Source: an uncultured Bacteroides sp.
GTDB lineage: Bacteria > Bacteroidota > Bacteroidia > Bacteroidales > Bacteroidaceae
DNA length: 10,331 nt
NCBI GenBank assembly: GCA_900755095.1
Contig: CAAEFE010000054.1
Span: forward strand, 1-10,331
Direction of reading: 5' to 3'
A program made the position numbers and the translations under genes. Below the pieces are notes generated by a model. It was not told the DNA's origin and did not search any database. It was given only the letters and a program-made list of their open reading frames with translations. Positions 1 through 6,762 of the stretch are shown in pieces; position 1 is the stretch's first letter, and every line of letters starts with the position of its first letter.

Positions 1-1458
1 GACTTGATACGGGACAGCTTATTTTCTATTCAAGTGGAACAGCCGTGGCTACTCTTACAATTCGGGAACAGCAACGCAGAGGAAATCGGGACAAACCGTG
101 TAGAAGCTCTTGTATCGGCAAGTCCAGAGGTCGAGGACGGAAAGACCAGAGAGGAAGTCGTGAAAACAGAAATCGAGGACAACGACAACAACAATCTGAC
201 GATACCGCAGGTGGTAAACCGCTTGGGTATGGTGTTCTTCCTCCTGTTCTTCAACTTAGGGATAACGATATTTGTATTCTTGCTTACGGGCATGATGTTG
301 TTCAGCCAGATACTTTTTATTATCTTCGCTATGTTTCTGCCTATCAGCTTTTTACTTTCCATGATACCGAGCTATGAAAGCATGGCAAAGCAGGCAATCG
401 TAAGGGTGTTTAATACCATAATGACACGGGCAGGAATAACGCTCATTGTAACGGTGGCGTTCAGCATTTCCAGTATGTTTTATAATATATCCACGGACTA
501 TCCGTTCTTTATGGTAGCGTTCTTACAGATAGTGTGTTTCGCAGGTATCTACATGAAGCTGGGCGATTTAATGAGTATGTTCTCTTTGAACGCTAACGAC
601 AGTCAAAGCATGGGACGAAGAATTTTCCGCAGACCATATCTATACTTGGCACATAGGGCTAGGCGTATGGAAAGACGGCTTGCTGGTGCGGTTACTGCTG
701 GCGGTGTTGCTGGTGCGGTGGCAGGTAGCACGATTTCAAACAGAAAACCGACAAGGAACACAGCTACAAAAGACAGTCGGGGCAATACCTCTACTTCCAG
801 CATGGGACAGCGTGCAGGCTCAAAGGTGGGTGCTGTCTTAGATACGAAAAATAAAGTGAAAGACAAGGCAAATGCTGTCAAAGAAAACATCAAGGATATG
901 CCAACACAGACCGCTTATGCGGTGTATTCCGCAAAGGAAAAAGCAAAGTCCAGCGTGTCTGACTTCAAGCGTGGCATGGTGCAGGAACAGCAGTCCAGAC
1001 AGTCGGGGCGTTTGGAAAAGCAGGAACAGCATAAGAAAAATATCGCTGACAAGCGTATGGAGCTTCAAAAGGCACAAGAAGCAAGGCAGGCACAGCGAAA
1101 GGCTGACGGATCAGCGACAACGGGAGCTACCCGTCCCCATGAGCGACCAGCCACAGCTTCAACTATTCCAAAGCCGAGTGCGGAAAAAATGCAGGAAGTC
1201 AAACGCCCTGCCACAGCGACCACTTCAAAAGCAAGTGAACCAGTCAAGACGAATGTTGTAAAAGAGCGTCCGTTATCTTCTGGTGCTTCTGATAGAAAAG
1301 CGACCCAGCCTACACAGATAGTACATAGGCAGAATGTAGAAAAAGTGGTATCGCAGGAAACACGCCAGAATTACACAAAAGACCGCAGGACAAAGGTTCA
1401 GCAGACCACAGAGAAAACCCGTAACCTTGTAACGAAGAAAGGACAGAAGAAAAAATGA
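1..1458 (+). CDS. orf15: Orf15-like conjugation channel protein (VirB6/TrbL type), 5' end missing
   Basis: Partial gene: the frame is open from base 1, so the true start lies upstream; the TTG at position 4 is only the first possible start in the window, not a credible one. The visible 486 codons begin with a hydrophilic stretch. Hydrophobic segments follow at about nt 226-294, 298-363, 430-483 and 502-561, consistent with four membrane spans. A long, basic, Lys/Gln/Thr/Ala-rich tail then runs to the end (nt ~600-1458) and includes a small Ala/Gly-rich patch at ~680-725. This layout and the order ahead of orf14 and orf13 match Tn916 Orf15, a polytopic protein regarded as the VirB6/TcpH counterpart of the mating-pore complex. 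The tail is probably cytoplasmic and disordered. It overlaps the next gene by ATGA (1455-1458), so translation is likely coupled. Family assignment is from recognition of sequence and order, not from a search. Confidence 0.85.
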   Translation, partial: DLIRDSLFSIQVEQPWLLLQFGNSNAEEIGTNRVEALVSASPEVEDGKTREEVVKTEIEDNDNNNLTIPQVVNRLGMVFFLLFFNLGITIFVFLLTGMMLFSQILFIIFAMFLPISFLLSMIPSYESMAKQAIVRVFNTIMTRAGITLIVTVAFSISSMFYNISTDYPFFMVAFLQIVCFAGIYMKLGDLMSMFSLNANDSQSMGRRIFRRPYLYLAHRARRMERRLAGAVTAGGVAGAVAGSTISNRKPTRNTATKDSRGNTSTSSMGQRAGSKVGAVLDTKNKVKDKANAVKENIKDMPTQTAYAVYSAKEKAKSSVSDFKRGMVQEQQSRQSGRLEKQEQHKKNIADKRMELQKAQEARQAQRKADGSATTGATRPHERPATASTIPKPSAEKMQEVKRPATATTSKASEPVKTNVVKERPLSSGASDRKATQPTQIVHRQNVEKVVSQETRQNYTKDRRTKVQQTTEKTRNLVTKKGQKKK

Positions 1459-2462
1459 AACTGAAACATATCGCTCTCATTGGCAGTCTGTTTCCTATCC
1501 TCTTTTCTCTGGTGCTTTTCTTTGGGGTGTTGATTAGTGCGGACAGCGACGACGAGAACAGCAATTTTTCTTCTGGCATTACGGGTATGAACTTATCCGC
1601 AGAAGTCTTGAAACATCAGCCTATGGTAGAAAAATACGCCAGAGAATACGGTATCTCCGAGTATGTCAATGTGCTACTTGCTATCATTCAAGTAGAAAGT
1701 GGCGGTACGGCAGAAGATGTTATGCAGAGTTCGGAAAGTCTTGGTTTACCGCCTAATTCCTTAGATACGGAAAATTCAATCAAGCAGGGGTGTAAGTATT
1801 TTGCGTCCCTGCTTTCTTCCTGCAAAAATCAAGGTATCGACGATTTGAATGTAGCGATACAGTCCTATAATTATGGCGGTGGCTATGTGGGATATGTGGC
1901 AGGAAAAGGAAAGAAACACACCTTTAATCTTGCAGAGAGCTTCGCCCGTGAGAAATCGGGTGGAAAGAAAGTAACCTATACCAACCCGATAGCCGTTGCG
2001 AAGAACGGGGGCTGGCGATATGGTTACGGAAATATGTTCTACGTCGAATTAGTCAATCAATATCTGACCGTGGCACACTTTGATAATGCGACGGCACAAG
2101 CGATTATGAATGAAGCGTTGAAATATCAAGGCTGGAAGTATGTGTATGGTGGCAGTAACCCGAACACTTCCTTTGACTGTAGCGGACTTGTGCAATGGTG
2201 CTTTGGAAAAGCTGGTATCTCCTTACCGAGAACGGCACAAGCACAGTATGACGCTACCCAACATCTCCCACTCTCGCAGGCAAAGGCTGGGGACTTGGTA
2301 TTTTTCCATTCTACCTATAACGCTGGTTCGTATGTAACCCACGTCGGTATCTATGTAGGAAATAACCAGATGTACCATGCAGGCGACCCGATAGGATATG
2401 CAGACCTAAGTAGTAGTTACTGGCAACAGCACTTAATCGGTGCAGGACGAGTAAAACAATAG
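1455..2462 (+). CDS. orf14: Orf14-like cell-wall hydrolase (lysozyme-like + NlpC/P60)
   Basis: 335 aa, a bifunctional peptidoglycan hydrolase of the conjugation machinery (VirB1-like role): it should open the wall locally so the mating channel can cross. The N-terminus has an uncleaved-looking hydrophobic segment at residues ~8-28, suggesting a membrane anchor with the rest outside the cell. Residues ~50-205 form a lysozyme-like transglycosylase domain, with the likely catalytic Glu81 in IIQVESGG and a downstream AIQSYNYGGGY motif. Residues ~212-335 form an NlpC/P60 endopeptidase domain with Cys242 in DCSGLVQW, His296 in THVGIYVG and a third polar residue probably His308. All key residues are present, so it looks intact. 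The ATG start overlaps the orf15 stop (ATGA) and has AAAGGA at 1438-1443, 11 nt upstream. Very close in layout to Tn916 Orf14. Confidence 0.92.
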   Translation: MKLKHIALIGSLFPILFSLVLFFGVLISADSDDENSNFSSGITGMNLSAEVLKHQPMVEKYAREYGISEYVNVLLAIIQVESGGTAEDVMQSSESLGLPPNSLDTENSIKQGCKYFASLLSSCKNQGIDDLNVAIQSYNYGGGYVGYVAGKGKKHTFNLAESFAREKSGGKKVTYTNPIAVAKNGGWRYGYGNMFYVELVNQYLTVAHFDNATAQAIMNEALKYQGWKYVYGGSNPNTSFDCSGLVQWCFGKAGISLPRTAQAQYDATQHLPLSQAKAGDLVFFHSTYNAGSYVTHVGIYVGNNQMYHAGDPIGYADLSSSYWQQHLIGAGRVKQ

Positions 2463-2479
2463 AAAGGACTTGAAAAAAT

Positions 2480-3391
2480 ATGTTTAAGAAGAATAAGAAA
2501 CAGACAGAAACTATCAAAGAACCAAAAGAAAAAAAGGTACGTACTGTCAAAGTAGGCACACATAAGAAAACCGTGATTGCGTTGTGGGTGGTGCTTATCG
2601 CAAGCGTGAGTTTTGGGGTGTATAAGAATTTCACCGCTATCGACCAGCACACGACCCATGAAAAAGAAATCATTGAACTTCGCTTGCAGGACACCAACGG
2701 GATAGAAAATTTCGTGAAGAACTTTGCGAAGTCCTATTACACATGGAATAACAGCAAAGAAGCGATTGAAGCAAGGACACAGGCAATCAACGGTTATCTG
2801 ACAAAGGAATTGCAGGACTTGAATGTTGATACAATCAGAACGGATATACCGACCAGCTCCACAGTTACAGATGTGATTGTATGGAGTATTGAACAGTTGG
2901 GAACAGACACTTTTTCTGCTACCTACGAAGTAGATCAGCAGATAAAAGAGGGAGAACAGACAAGCAATGTGAAAGCAACCTATACTGTAAAAGTCTATGT
3001 GGACGCTGACGGGGATATGGTAATCGTTCAGAACCCTACCCTTGCACCAGCAATCGAGAAATCAGACTATGAGCCAAAGACACCAGAAGCAGACACAAGT
3101 GTAGACGCTGATACTGTCAATGACGCTACCGCATTTCTGGAAACATTCTTTAAGCTGTACCCAACAGCCACAGAAAAAGAGCTTGCCTACTATGTAGCTG
3201 GAAATGTGATTGAACCTATCGGCAGGGACTACCTTTATTCTGAACTGGTAAACCCTACCTTTACAAAGGACGGGGACAATGTGAAAGTCAAGGTTGCTGT
3301 GAAATTCCTTGATAATCAGACAAAGGCAACGCAGGTATCGCAGTATGAGCTTGTGTTACAAAAAGATAGTAACTGGAAGATTGTAGGATAA
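2480..3391 (+). CDS. orf13: Orf13-like conjugal transfer protein (TcpC/VirB8 type)
   Basis: 303 aa. A lysine-rich cytoplasmic N-terminus (residues 1-30) is followed by one membrane span at ~31-48, then a large outside part. That part appears to contain two successive NTF2-like halves (about 65-185 and 205-303), the arrangement known for TcpC of pCW3 and the Tn916 Orf13 family, which are VirB8-like assembly factors of the Gram-positive mating channel. The segment between the halves (~185-205) is acidic and Pro/Thr-rich, like a linker. The ATG at 2480 is supported by AAAGGA at 2463-2468, 11 nt upstream; the gap after orf14 is 17 bp, so it belongs to the same operon. It is the last gene of this operon in the window: a strong hairpin terminator follows its stop by 13 bp. 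The protein looks complete. Confidence 0.9.
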   Translation: MFKKNKKQTETIKEPKEKKVRTVKVGTHKKTVIALWVVLIASVSFGVYKNFTAIDQHTTHEKEIIELRLQDTNGIENFVKNFAKSYYTWNNSKEAIEARTQAINGYLTKELQDLNVDTIRTDIPTSSTVTDVIVWSIEQLGTDTFSATYEVDQQIKEGEQTSNVKATYTVKVYVDADGDMVIVQNPTLAPAIEKSDYEPKTPEADTSVDADTVNDATAFLETFFKLYPTATEKELAYYVAGNVIEPIGRDYLYSELVNPTFTKDGDNVKVKVAVKFLDNQTKATQVSQYELVLQKDSNWKIVG

Positions 3392-3404
3392 ATGATATAA
3401 AAAG

Positions 3405-3454
3405 ACCGTAGCCTGTAATACACATTTATGTGCCTTACAGCTACGGTTATTTTT
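3405..3454. terminator. Strong bidirectional hairpin terminator after orf13
   Basis: ACCGTAGC (3405-3412) pairs with GCTACGGT (3440-3447), TGTAA (3414-3418) with TTACA (3435-3439), and CACA (3421-3424) with TGTG (3429-3432) around a TTTA loop. One bulged C and a small internal loop interrupt the stem. On the + strand it is followed by TATTTTT (3448-3454); on the - strand the A-rich run at 3397-3403 gives a T-rich tail. It can therefore end both the rightward orf13 operon and the leftward XRE gene, whose TAA stop (3447-3449) touches the outer end of the stem. Confidence 0.88.
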
Positions 3455-3809
3455 GAAATTGATTGCGTATATCCTTGTCTTTACGAAACGCTATTTTAGC
3501 GGACTTCATTAAATCTACTAAGAAACGTACTTCGTATTCATCACAGTCTGAAAAAATATCTTTTGCTTCTTTTTCAAAAATGATTTTAGAAGCAATCACA
3601 TTATCGCATAAAAGAGTATCGACTGATACAGAAAGTGCATTGGCAATCGCAATCAAGGTTGGTAAACTGACTTTTGTTTTTCCTGTTTCTACATTACTCA
3701 TGTGAGCTGGTGTAATGTCTATAAGGTCGGCAACGGTTTCTTGTGTTACGCCCTTTTTAATTCTTGCAATTTTAATACGCTGTCCGATTGCTTTGTAATC
3801 AACTTCCAC
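3447..3809 (-). CDS. XRE-family helix-turn-helix transcriptional regulator
   Basis: 120 aa, GTG start. Residues ~9-64 form a Cro/C1-type helix-turn-helix domain (RIKIARIKKGVTQETVADL, then TPAHMSNVETGK as the likely recognition helix, then the LIAIANALSVSVDTLL closing helix). Residues ~70-120 form a helical charged tail, perhaps for dimerisation. The start is chosen because AAAGGAG (3818-3824 on the top strand, read leftward) lies 8 nt before the GTG at 3809. It diverges from the small rightward gene at 3959, with a shared 149-bp region holding a palindrome on the rightward -10 box, so it probably represses that promoter and perhaps its own. It sits near where Tn916 carries its own XRE gene orf9, also leftward, but the sequence I recall for Orf9 is clearly different, so I give no symbol. 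It could control element transfer genes or only the local cassette. Confidence 0.88.
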   Translation of the reverse strand: MEVDYKAIGQRIKIARIKKGVTQETVADLIDITPAHMSNVETGKTKVSLPTLIAIANALSVSVDTLLCDNVIASKIIFEKEAKDIFSDCDEYEVRFLVDLMKSAKIAFRKDKDIRNQFQK

Positions 3810-3838
3810 AGTTTCCTCTCCTTTCCTGCTTTTTTATA

Positions 3839-3873
3839 TTGTAACCATTCGCAGAGTGTAATATAATACTCTG
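3839..3873 (+). promoter_or_regulatory. Rightward promoter overlapped by a palindromic operator
   Basis: TTGTAA (3839-3844), a 17-bp spacer, then a perfect TATAAT (3862-3867) makes a good sigma-A promoter for the gene at 3959. The -10 box lies inside a 22-bp near-palindrome at 3852-3873: arms CAGAGT and ACTCTG, 9 of 11 base pairs complementary. This is the expected position for an operator of the divergent XRE regulator. A leftward promoter for that regulator probably overlaps too (TTGTTC on the bottom strand at 3881-3886, with TATTAC 17 bp further left), but this is weaker. Binding of the XRE protein is inferred. Confidence 0.65.
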
Positions 3874-3958
3874 TGTAAATGAACAATTCTTTCAGTATAT
3901 ATTCAGGCTAAAAAGTTTAAAATATGGAAGAATATAAATGCAAAGGGGGTATGTCTAT

Positions 3959-4183
3959 ATGTTAAGATTTCGTAAAAAGGATAGCAAAGAGCTTATAAAA
4001 AGAATGGCTAAAACAAATGGCTGTTCGGTATCTGAAATTCGCAGAGAAATGCAGTATGCTATTGATGAAGCCAGAAATAGTGATGACCCAAACAAGCAAG
4101 CGGAATTTCAACGCTTATTTGGAAATAAGATACCCAGTCCAGAAGAATTTATTTGTGTAGTTAGCAAGAATTTAAAATTTTAG
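3959..4183 (+). CDS. Small protein resembling the Spo0A C-terminal domain family
   Basis: 74 aa, basic N-terminus then a compact helical protein. The pattern IKRMAKTNGCSVSEIRREM, an AIDEAR helix, and the closing PSPEEFI resembles small stand-alone proteins of clostridial mobile elements and genomes that are commonly annotated as Spo0A C-terminal-domain proteins. I recognise this by pattern only. Such proteins have no receiver domain and their role is not known to me; a DNA-binding or regulatory role is inference. An in-frame ATG at 3938 gives a longer version (81 aa), but the ribosome site AAAGGGGG (3942-3949) lies inside that extension, 9 nt before the ATG at 3959, so the shorter start is preferred. 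It is the first gene of a short rightward transcript from the promoter at 3839-3867, followed 19 bp later by the acidic small protein. Confidence 0.7.
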   Translation: MLRFRKKDSKELIKRMAKTNGCSVSEIRREMQYAIDEARNSDDPNKQAEFQRLFGNKIPSPEEFICVVSKNLKF

Positions 4184-4202
4184 TAAATACGGAGCATGAA
4201 CA

Positions 4203-4565
4203 ATGAAAAAAGCAGAAACGCAGGAACAAGAATTTTTAGAAGTTTGTTCTTCTTACGACCATGACCTTTTAACTGGAAAAAAAGAAATGACATTGAAAGA
4301 CTATGAACGAATTACTTATTTAGTTAGTTCTCTTGGGTATAGTCAATATCTTCAATTCCTTATTGGAAAATATATGGACTTAGCACACGCTGACGAAGAA
4401 CGAGAAGAAAGAGAACATGAAATATATTTGGAATATCCAGAGTATTATGAGGACGAGGGAATTTTAGAAGAAGAAGAAAAATGGCTGGAAGAATTTTTAA
4501 ATCAACTTCCAGAGAAGAAAAAAGAGCATTTTAAACAACTAATTGAAGAAAATAACAGTTATTAA
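4203..4565 (+). CDS. Small acidic protein of unknown function
   Basis: 120 aa, not recognised. No signal peptide or membrane span. The middle and C-terminal parts (~70-115) are strongly acidic and likely helical, with runs of Glu and Lys (HADEEREERE, GILEEEEKWLEEFLNQL) that could form a coiled coil; the N-terminal ~60 residues are better mixed and include a DYERITYLVSSLGYSQYLQFL helix-like stretch. GGAG (4191-4194), 8 nt before the ATG, supports the start. It lies 19 bp behind the Spo0A-C-like gene and ahead of a modest terminator, so the two are probably cotranscribed. High acidity is seen in DNA-mimic and anti-repressor proteins, but nothing here proves such a role. Codon use looks like a real AT-rich gene. 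Confidence 0.75.
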   Translation: MKKAETQEQEFLEVCSSYDHDLLTGKKEMTLKDYERITYLVSSLGYSQYLQFLIGKYMDLAHADEEREEREHEIYLEYPEYYEDEGILEEEEKWLEEFLNQLPEKKKEHFKQLIEENNSY

Positions 4566-4606
4566 AAACAAGCATAAATTTTGTATCTGTTATTTCAATA
4601 TCAAGT

Positions 4607-4643
4607 AAAGCGTGCATTTTATAGGAATTGTACGCTTTTATTT
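4607..4643 (+). terminator. Modest hairpin terminator
   Basis: AAAGCGTGCA (4607-4616) pairs with TGTACGCTTT (4629-4638), with one G-U pair and a 12-nt loop, followed by TATTT after the stem. It lies 41 bp after the acidic-protein gene and before the response-regulator promoter, so it likely separates the two transcripts. The loop is long and the T-run short, so termination may be partial. Confidence 0.55.
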
Positions 4644-4659
4644 AATAGATTTTTTTGCT

Positions 4660-4693
4660 TTTAAATCAAATCTAAATAATTCTATGGTAGAAT
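4660..4693 (+). promoter_or_regulatory. Response-regulator promoter with one regulator box
   Basis: Box TTAAATCAAATCTAAAT at 4661-4677 is identical to the box upstream of the transporter. It contains two half-sites, TTTAAAT (4660-4666) and TCTAAAT (4671-4677), 11 bp apart, the spacing usual for OmpR/PhoB regulators. TAGAAT (4688-4693), 5 of 6 matches to the -10 consensus, starts 27 bp after the box start. There is no good -35 for it, since the box occupies that place, as expected for an activator-dependent promoter. The -10 lies in a perfect AATTCTA-TGG-TAGAATT inverted repeat (4678-4694). AGGTGG (4715-4720) is the ribosome site of the next gene. Confidence 0.7.
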
Positions 4694-4727
4694 TGCTTTA
4701 ATCATAAAATTCATAGGTGGTGTTTGA

Positions 4728-5399
4728 ATGAAAGAACATATATTGATTATTGAAGATGAAAAGGCAATACAATCAGTTTTATATGAACTGCTAATTGAAG
4801 CAGGGTATGAAGTTTCATTAGCAGGCGACGGATTAGAGGGACTTTCCCTTTTTCATACACAGTCCTTTTCTCTTATTTTGTTAGATATTATGATGCCTAA
4901 GATAGACGGGTATGCCGTATGTGAGTTAGTTCGTAAAGAGTCTAAAATTCCGATTATTATGCTTACTGCTATGGACGAAGAAGAAGCACAGATACGGGCG
5001 TTTGAATTGCAAGTTGATGATTATATTACCAAGCCGTTTTCCCTCAAACTTGTTTTAATGAGAATTGAAGCTGTGCTTAGACGATTCAAAGAAAAATCAG
5101 AAAAACAAAAGATACTATCAGCTCAAGGGATAGAGCTTCATATAGATAGTCATGAGGTGTATAAAGATAATGTTCCCGTAAATCTGACACAGCTTGAGTT
5201 TGAGCTTTTGCAAACTTTTTTAAACCATAAGAATCAAGTTCTTACGAGAGATATTCTCATACAGCAGGTGTGGGGATATGATTTTATGGGCGACGAAAAG
5301 ACGATAAATATACATATTATGAATTTACGTCGTAAATTAGATACAGACTGTATTCATACAATACGAGGGGTGGGATATAAATTTGAAAGTGAAAATTAA
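4728..5399 (+). CDS. OmpR/PhoB-family response regulator
   Basis: 223 aa, full length for the family. Receiver domain at ~3-116 with the acidic pair Glu9/Asp10, phospho-acceptor Asp53 in LLDIMMPKIDGY, Thr80 in IIMLTA and Lys102 in ITKPF: all residues needed for phosphotransfer are present. The C-terminal winged-helix DNA-binding domain occupies ~130-219, with LTQLEFELLQTF, VLTRDILIQQVWGYDF, INIHIMNLRRKL and the final RGVGYKF wing. Its partner is the kinase encoded directly downstream, whose start overlaps this gene by 17 bp. It likely activates its own promoter and that of the permease operon, because the same 17-bp box stands in the -35 position of both. The ATG start follows AGGTGG by 7 nt. 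The nearest functional analogues control peptide or antibiotic ABC transporters, but the exact signal is unknown. Confidence 0.93.
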   Translation: MKEHILIIEDEKAIQSVLYELLIEAGYEVSLAGDGLEGLSLFHTQSFSLILLDIMMPKIDGYAVCELVRKESKIPIIMLTAMDEEEAQIRAFELQVDDYITKPFSLKLVLMRIEAVLRRFKEKSEKQKILSAQGIELHIDSHEVYKDNVPVNLTQLEFELLQTFLNHKNQVLTRDILIQQVWGYDFMGDEKTINIHIMNLRRKLDTDCIHTIRGVGYKFESEN

Positions 5400-6762
5400 A
5401 AATAGTTTAAGTGTAAAAGTTTTCTTGTGGATTGCAGGTTCTTTGATTTTATGTAGCTTTCTTATTTATGGAAGTATTCTGTTTTGCCTGCCTAAAAGTT
5501 ATGTAGCTGTATCATCACAAAGTATAAATGCAGAAATCGAAGAATTGACAGATACACTTTCTAAAACAAAATTTGAAAATTCAAAAGATGTATTAGAAAC
5601 ATTCTGTTTAGATAATCAAGCAACGATTGTATTTCAAGCTGACGGGCAAAAATATCAATATGGAAATTCTTCCGAAACTTCATCAAACAAAACAGAAATG
5701 TTATCTTTTGCTCAAGAAATTCAATTTTCTGATAAAGTGGAAACCTATATACTTAATGTTATTGCTCCTATTTCTTCAAGTTATGAGTTGATAAATGCTC
5801 TATTAAAGTTATTGCCCTTTCTTATAATCATTATTTTCTTTGTTTCTTTTTTGGGAGCTTGGATTTGCAGTCGCTTAATTGCGAAGCCTGTTGTTGAAAT
5901 CAGTGAGGTTTCAAAACGTATGGCAAAATTGGATATGACATGGGAATGTAATGTGAAGCGTACTGATGAAATCGGAATACTTGCAAATAGTTTAAATACT
6001 ATGTCAAAAGAATTATCGAATACTATGAATGAACTTGAATCTGCAAATAAACAGTTAAAGGAAGATATGAAGCATATCGAAAATTTAAACAAACAACAGC
6101 AATATTTTTTTGCTACTGCTTCCCACGAATTAAAAACTCCTATAACGATTATTAAGGGGCAGGTTGAAAGTATGATTATGGAAATCGGGCGTTATAAAGA
6201 TACGAAAAAGATTTTACCAGAAACATTAAATGAAATTGAAAATATGGAAAGCCTTGTGAAAGAAATTTTATCCGTTTCAAAACTGGAATTAAAAATGATT
6301 GACGATATGAAGCCTATCTCTGTCACAGATATTTTGAAGCATACCTGTGAACGTTTATATCCTCTTGCAGAGGAAAAAAAGATAACCATACATCAGCAGA
6401 TAGCAGAACAAATTCAAATTATGGGAAATTACACTCTTTTTGAAAAAGCATTGCATAATATTGTAAGTAATGCTGTTCGTCATTCTCCTATAAAATCAAA
6501 TGTATATGTTACACTTTCAACAAAAGAATTGGTAATTAAAAATGAGGGCATTACCATTCCCGATAATGATTTGGATAAAATATTTACTCCATTCTATCGG
6601 GTAGAAAAATCCCATAATAAATTAACTGGTGGCAGTGGATTGGGACTTTACCTTGTGAAAAATATTTTAGAGCAACATCATTTACCATATCAGATTAAAA
6701 ATGAAGAAAATAGTGTTTGCTTTAAAATCACAATAAATTCTCAAAAATTAAATCAAATCTAA
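5383..6762 (+). CDS. Membrane sensor histidine kinase
   Basis: 459 aa. Membrane spans at ~11-35 and ~142-163 enclose an outside sensor region of about 105 residues that I cannot assign to a named domain. A HAMP linker follows (~160-215), then a coiled stretch, the HisKA domain with phospho-acceptor His248 in ASHELKTP, and the HATPase domain with Asn363 in the N-box (IVSNAVRHS), FTPFYRVE as the F-box, and the GGSGLGLYLV ATP lid (~416-425). It appears fully active. The TTG start is chosen because GAGGGG (5365-5370) lies 12 nt upstream and no ATG is near; the GTG at 5389 is an alternative that would shorten the protein by two residues. The 17-bp overlap with the regulator gene points to coupled translation. 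The last codons and stop overlap one regulator box of the following promoter. The separate, large sensor loop distinguishes it from the short BceS-type kinases that sense through their transporter. Confidence 0.93.
   Translation: MKVKIKNSLSVKVFLWIAGSLILCSFLIYGSILFCLPKSYVAVSSQSINAEIEELTDTLSKTKFENSKDVLETFCLDNQATIVFQADGQKYQYGNSSETSSNKTEMLSFAQEIQFSDKVETYILNVIAPISSSYELINALLKLLPFLIIIIFFVSFLGAWICSRLIAKPVVEISEVSKRMAKLDMTWECNVKRTDEIGILANSLNTMSKELSNTMNELESANKQLKEDMKHIENLNKQQQYFFATASHELKTPITIIKGQVESMIMEIGRYKDTKKILPETLNEIENMESLVKEILSVSKLELKMIDDMKPISVTDILKHTCERLYPLAEEKKITIHQQIAEQIQIMGNYTLFEKALHNIVSNAVRHSPIKSNVYVTLSTKELVIKNEGITIPDNDLDKIFTPFYRVEKSHNKLTGGSGLGLYLVKNILEQHHLPYQIKNEENSVCFKITINSQKLNQI

Noticed and set aside
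30..1261. Several open frames on both strands inside the orf15 gene
   Set aside because: They overlap a gene with clear family identity, have low-complexity or unnatural composition and no ribosome sites.
3463..3705. Rightward open frame inside the XRE gene
   Set aside because: It is antisense to a gene with a clear helix-turn-helix domain, and its residues reflect the complementary codons.
3938..3958. Longer start (ATG 3938) for the Spo0A-C-like gene
   Set aside because: The best ribosome site lies inside this stretch and fits ATG 3959; the seven added residues are translated from the ribosome site itself.
3392..4727. A tet(M) or orf12 leader-peptide attenuator after orf13
   Set aside because: No ribosomal-protection-protein coding sequence and no short leader with stacked hairpins is seen here; the space is filled by the XRE cassette.
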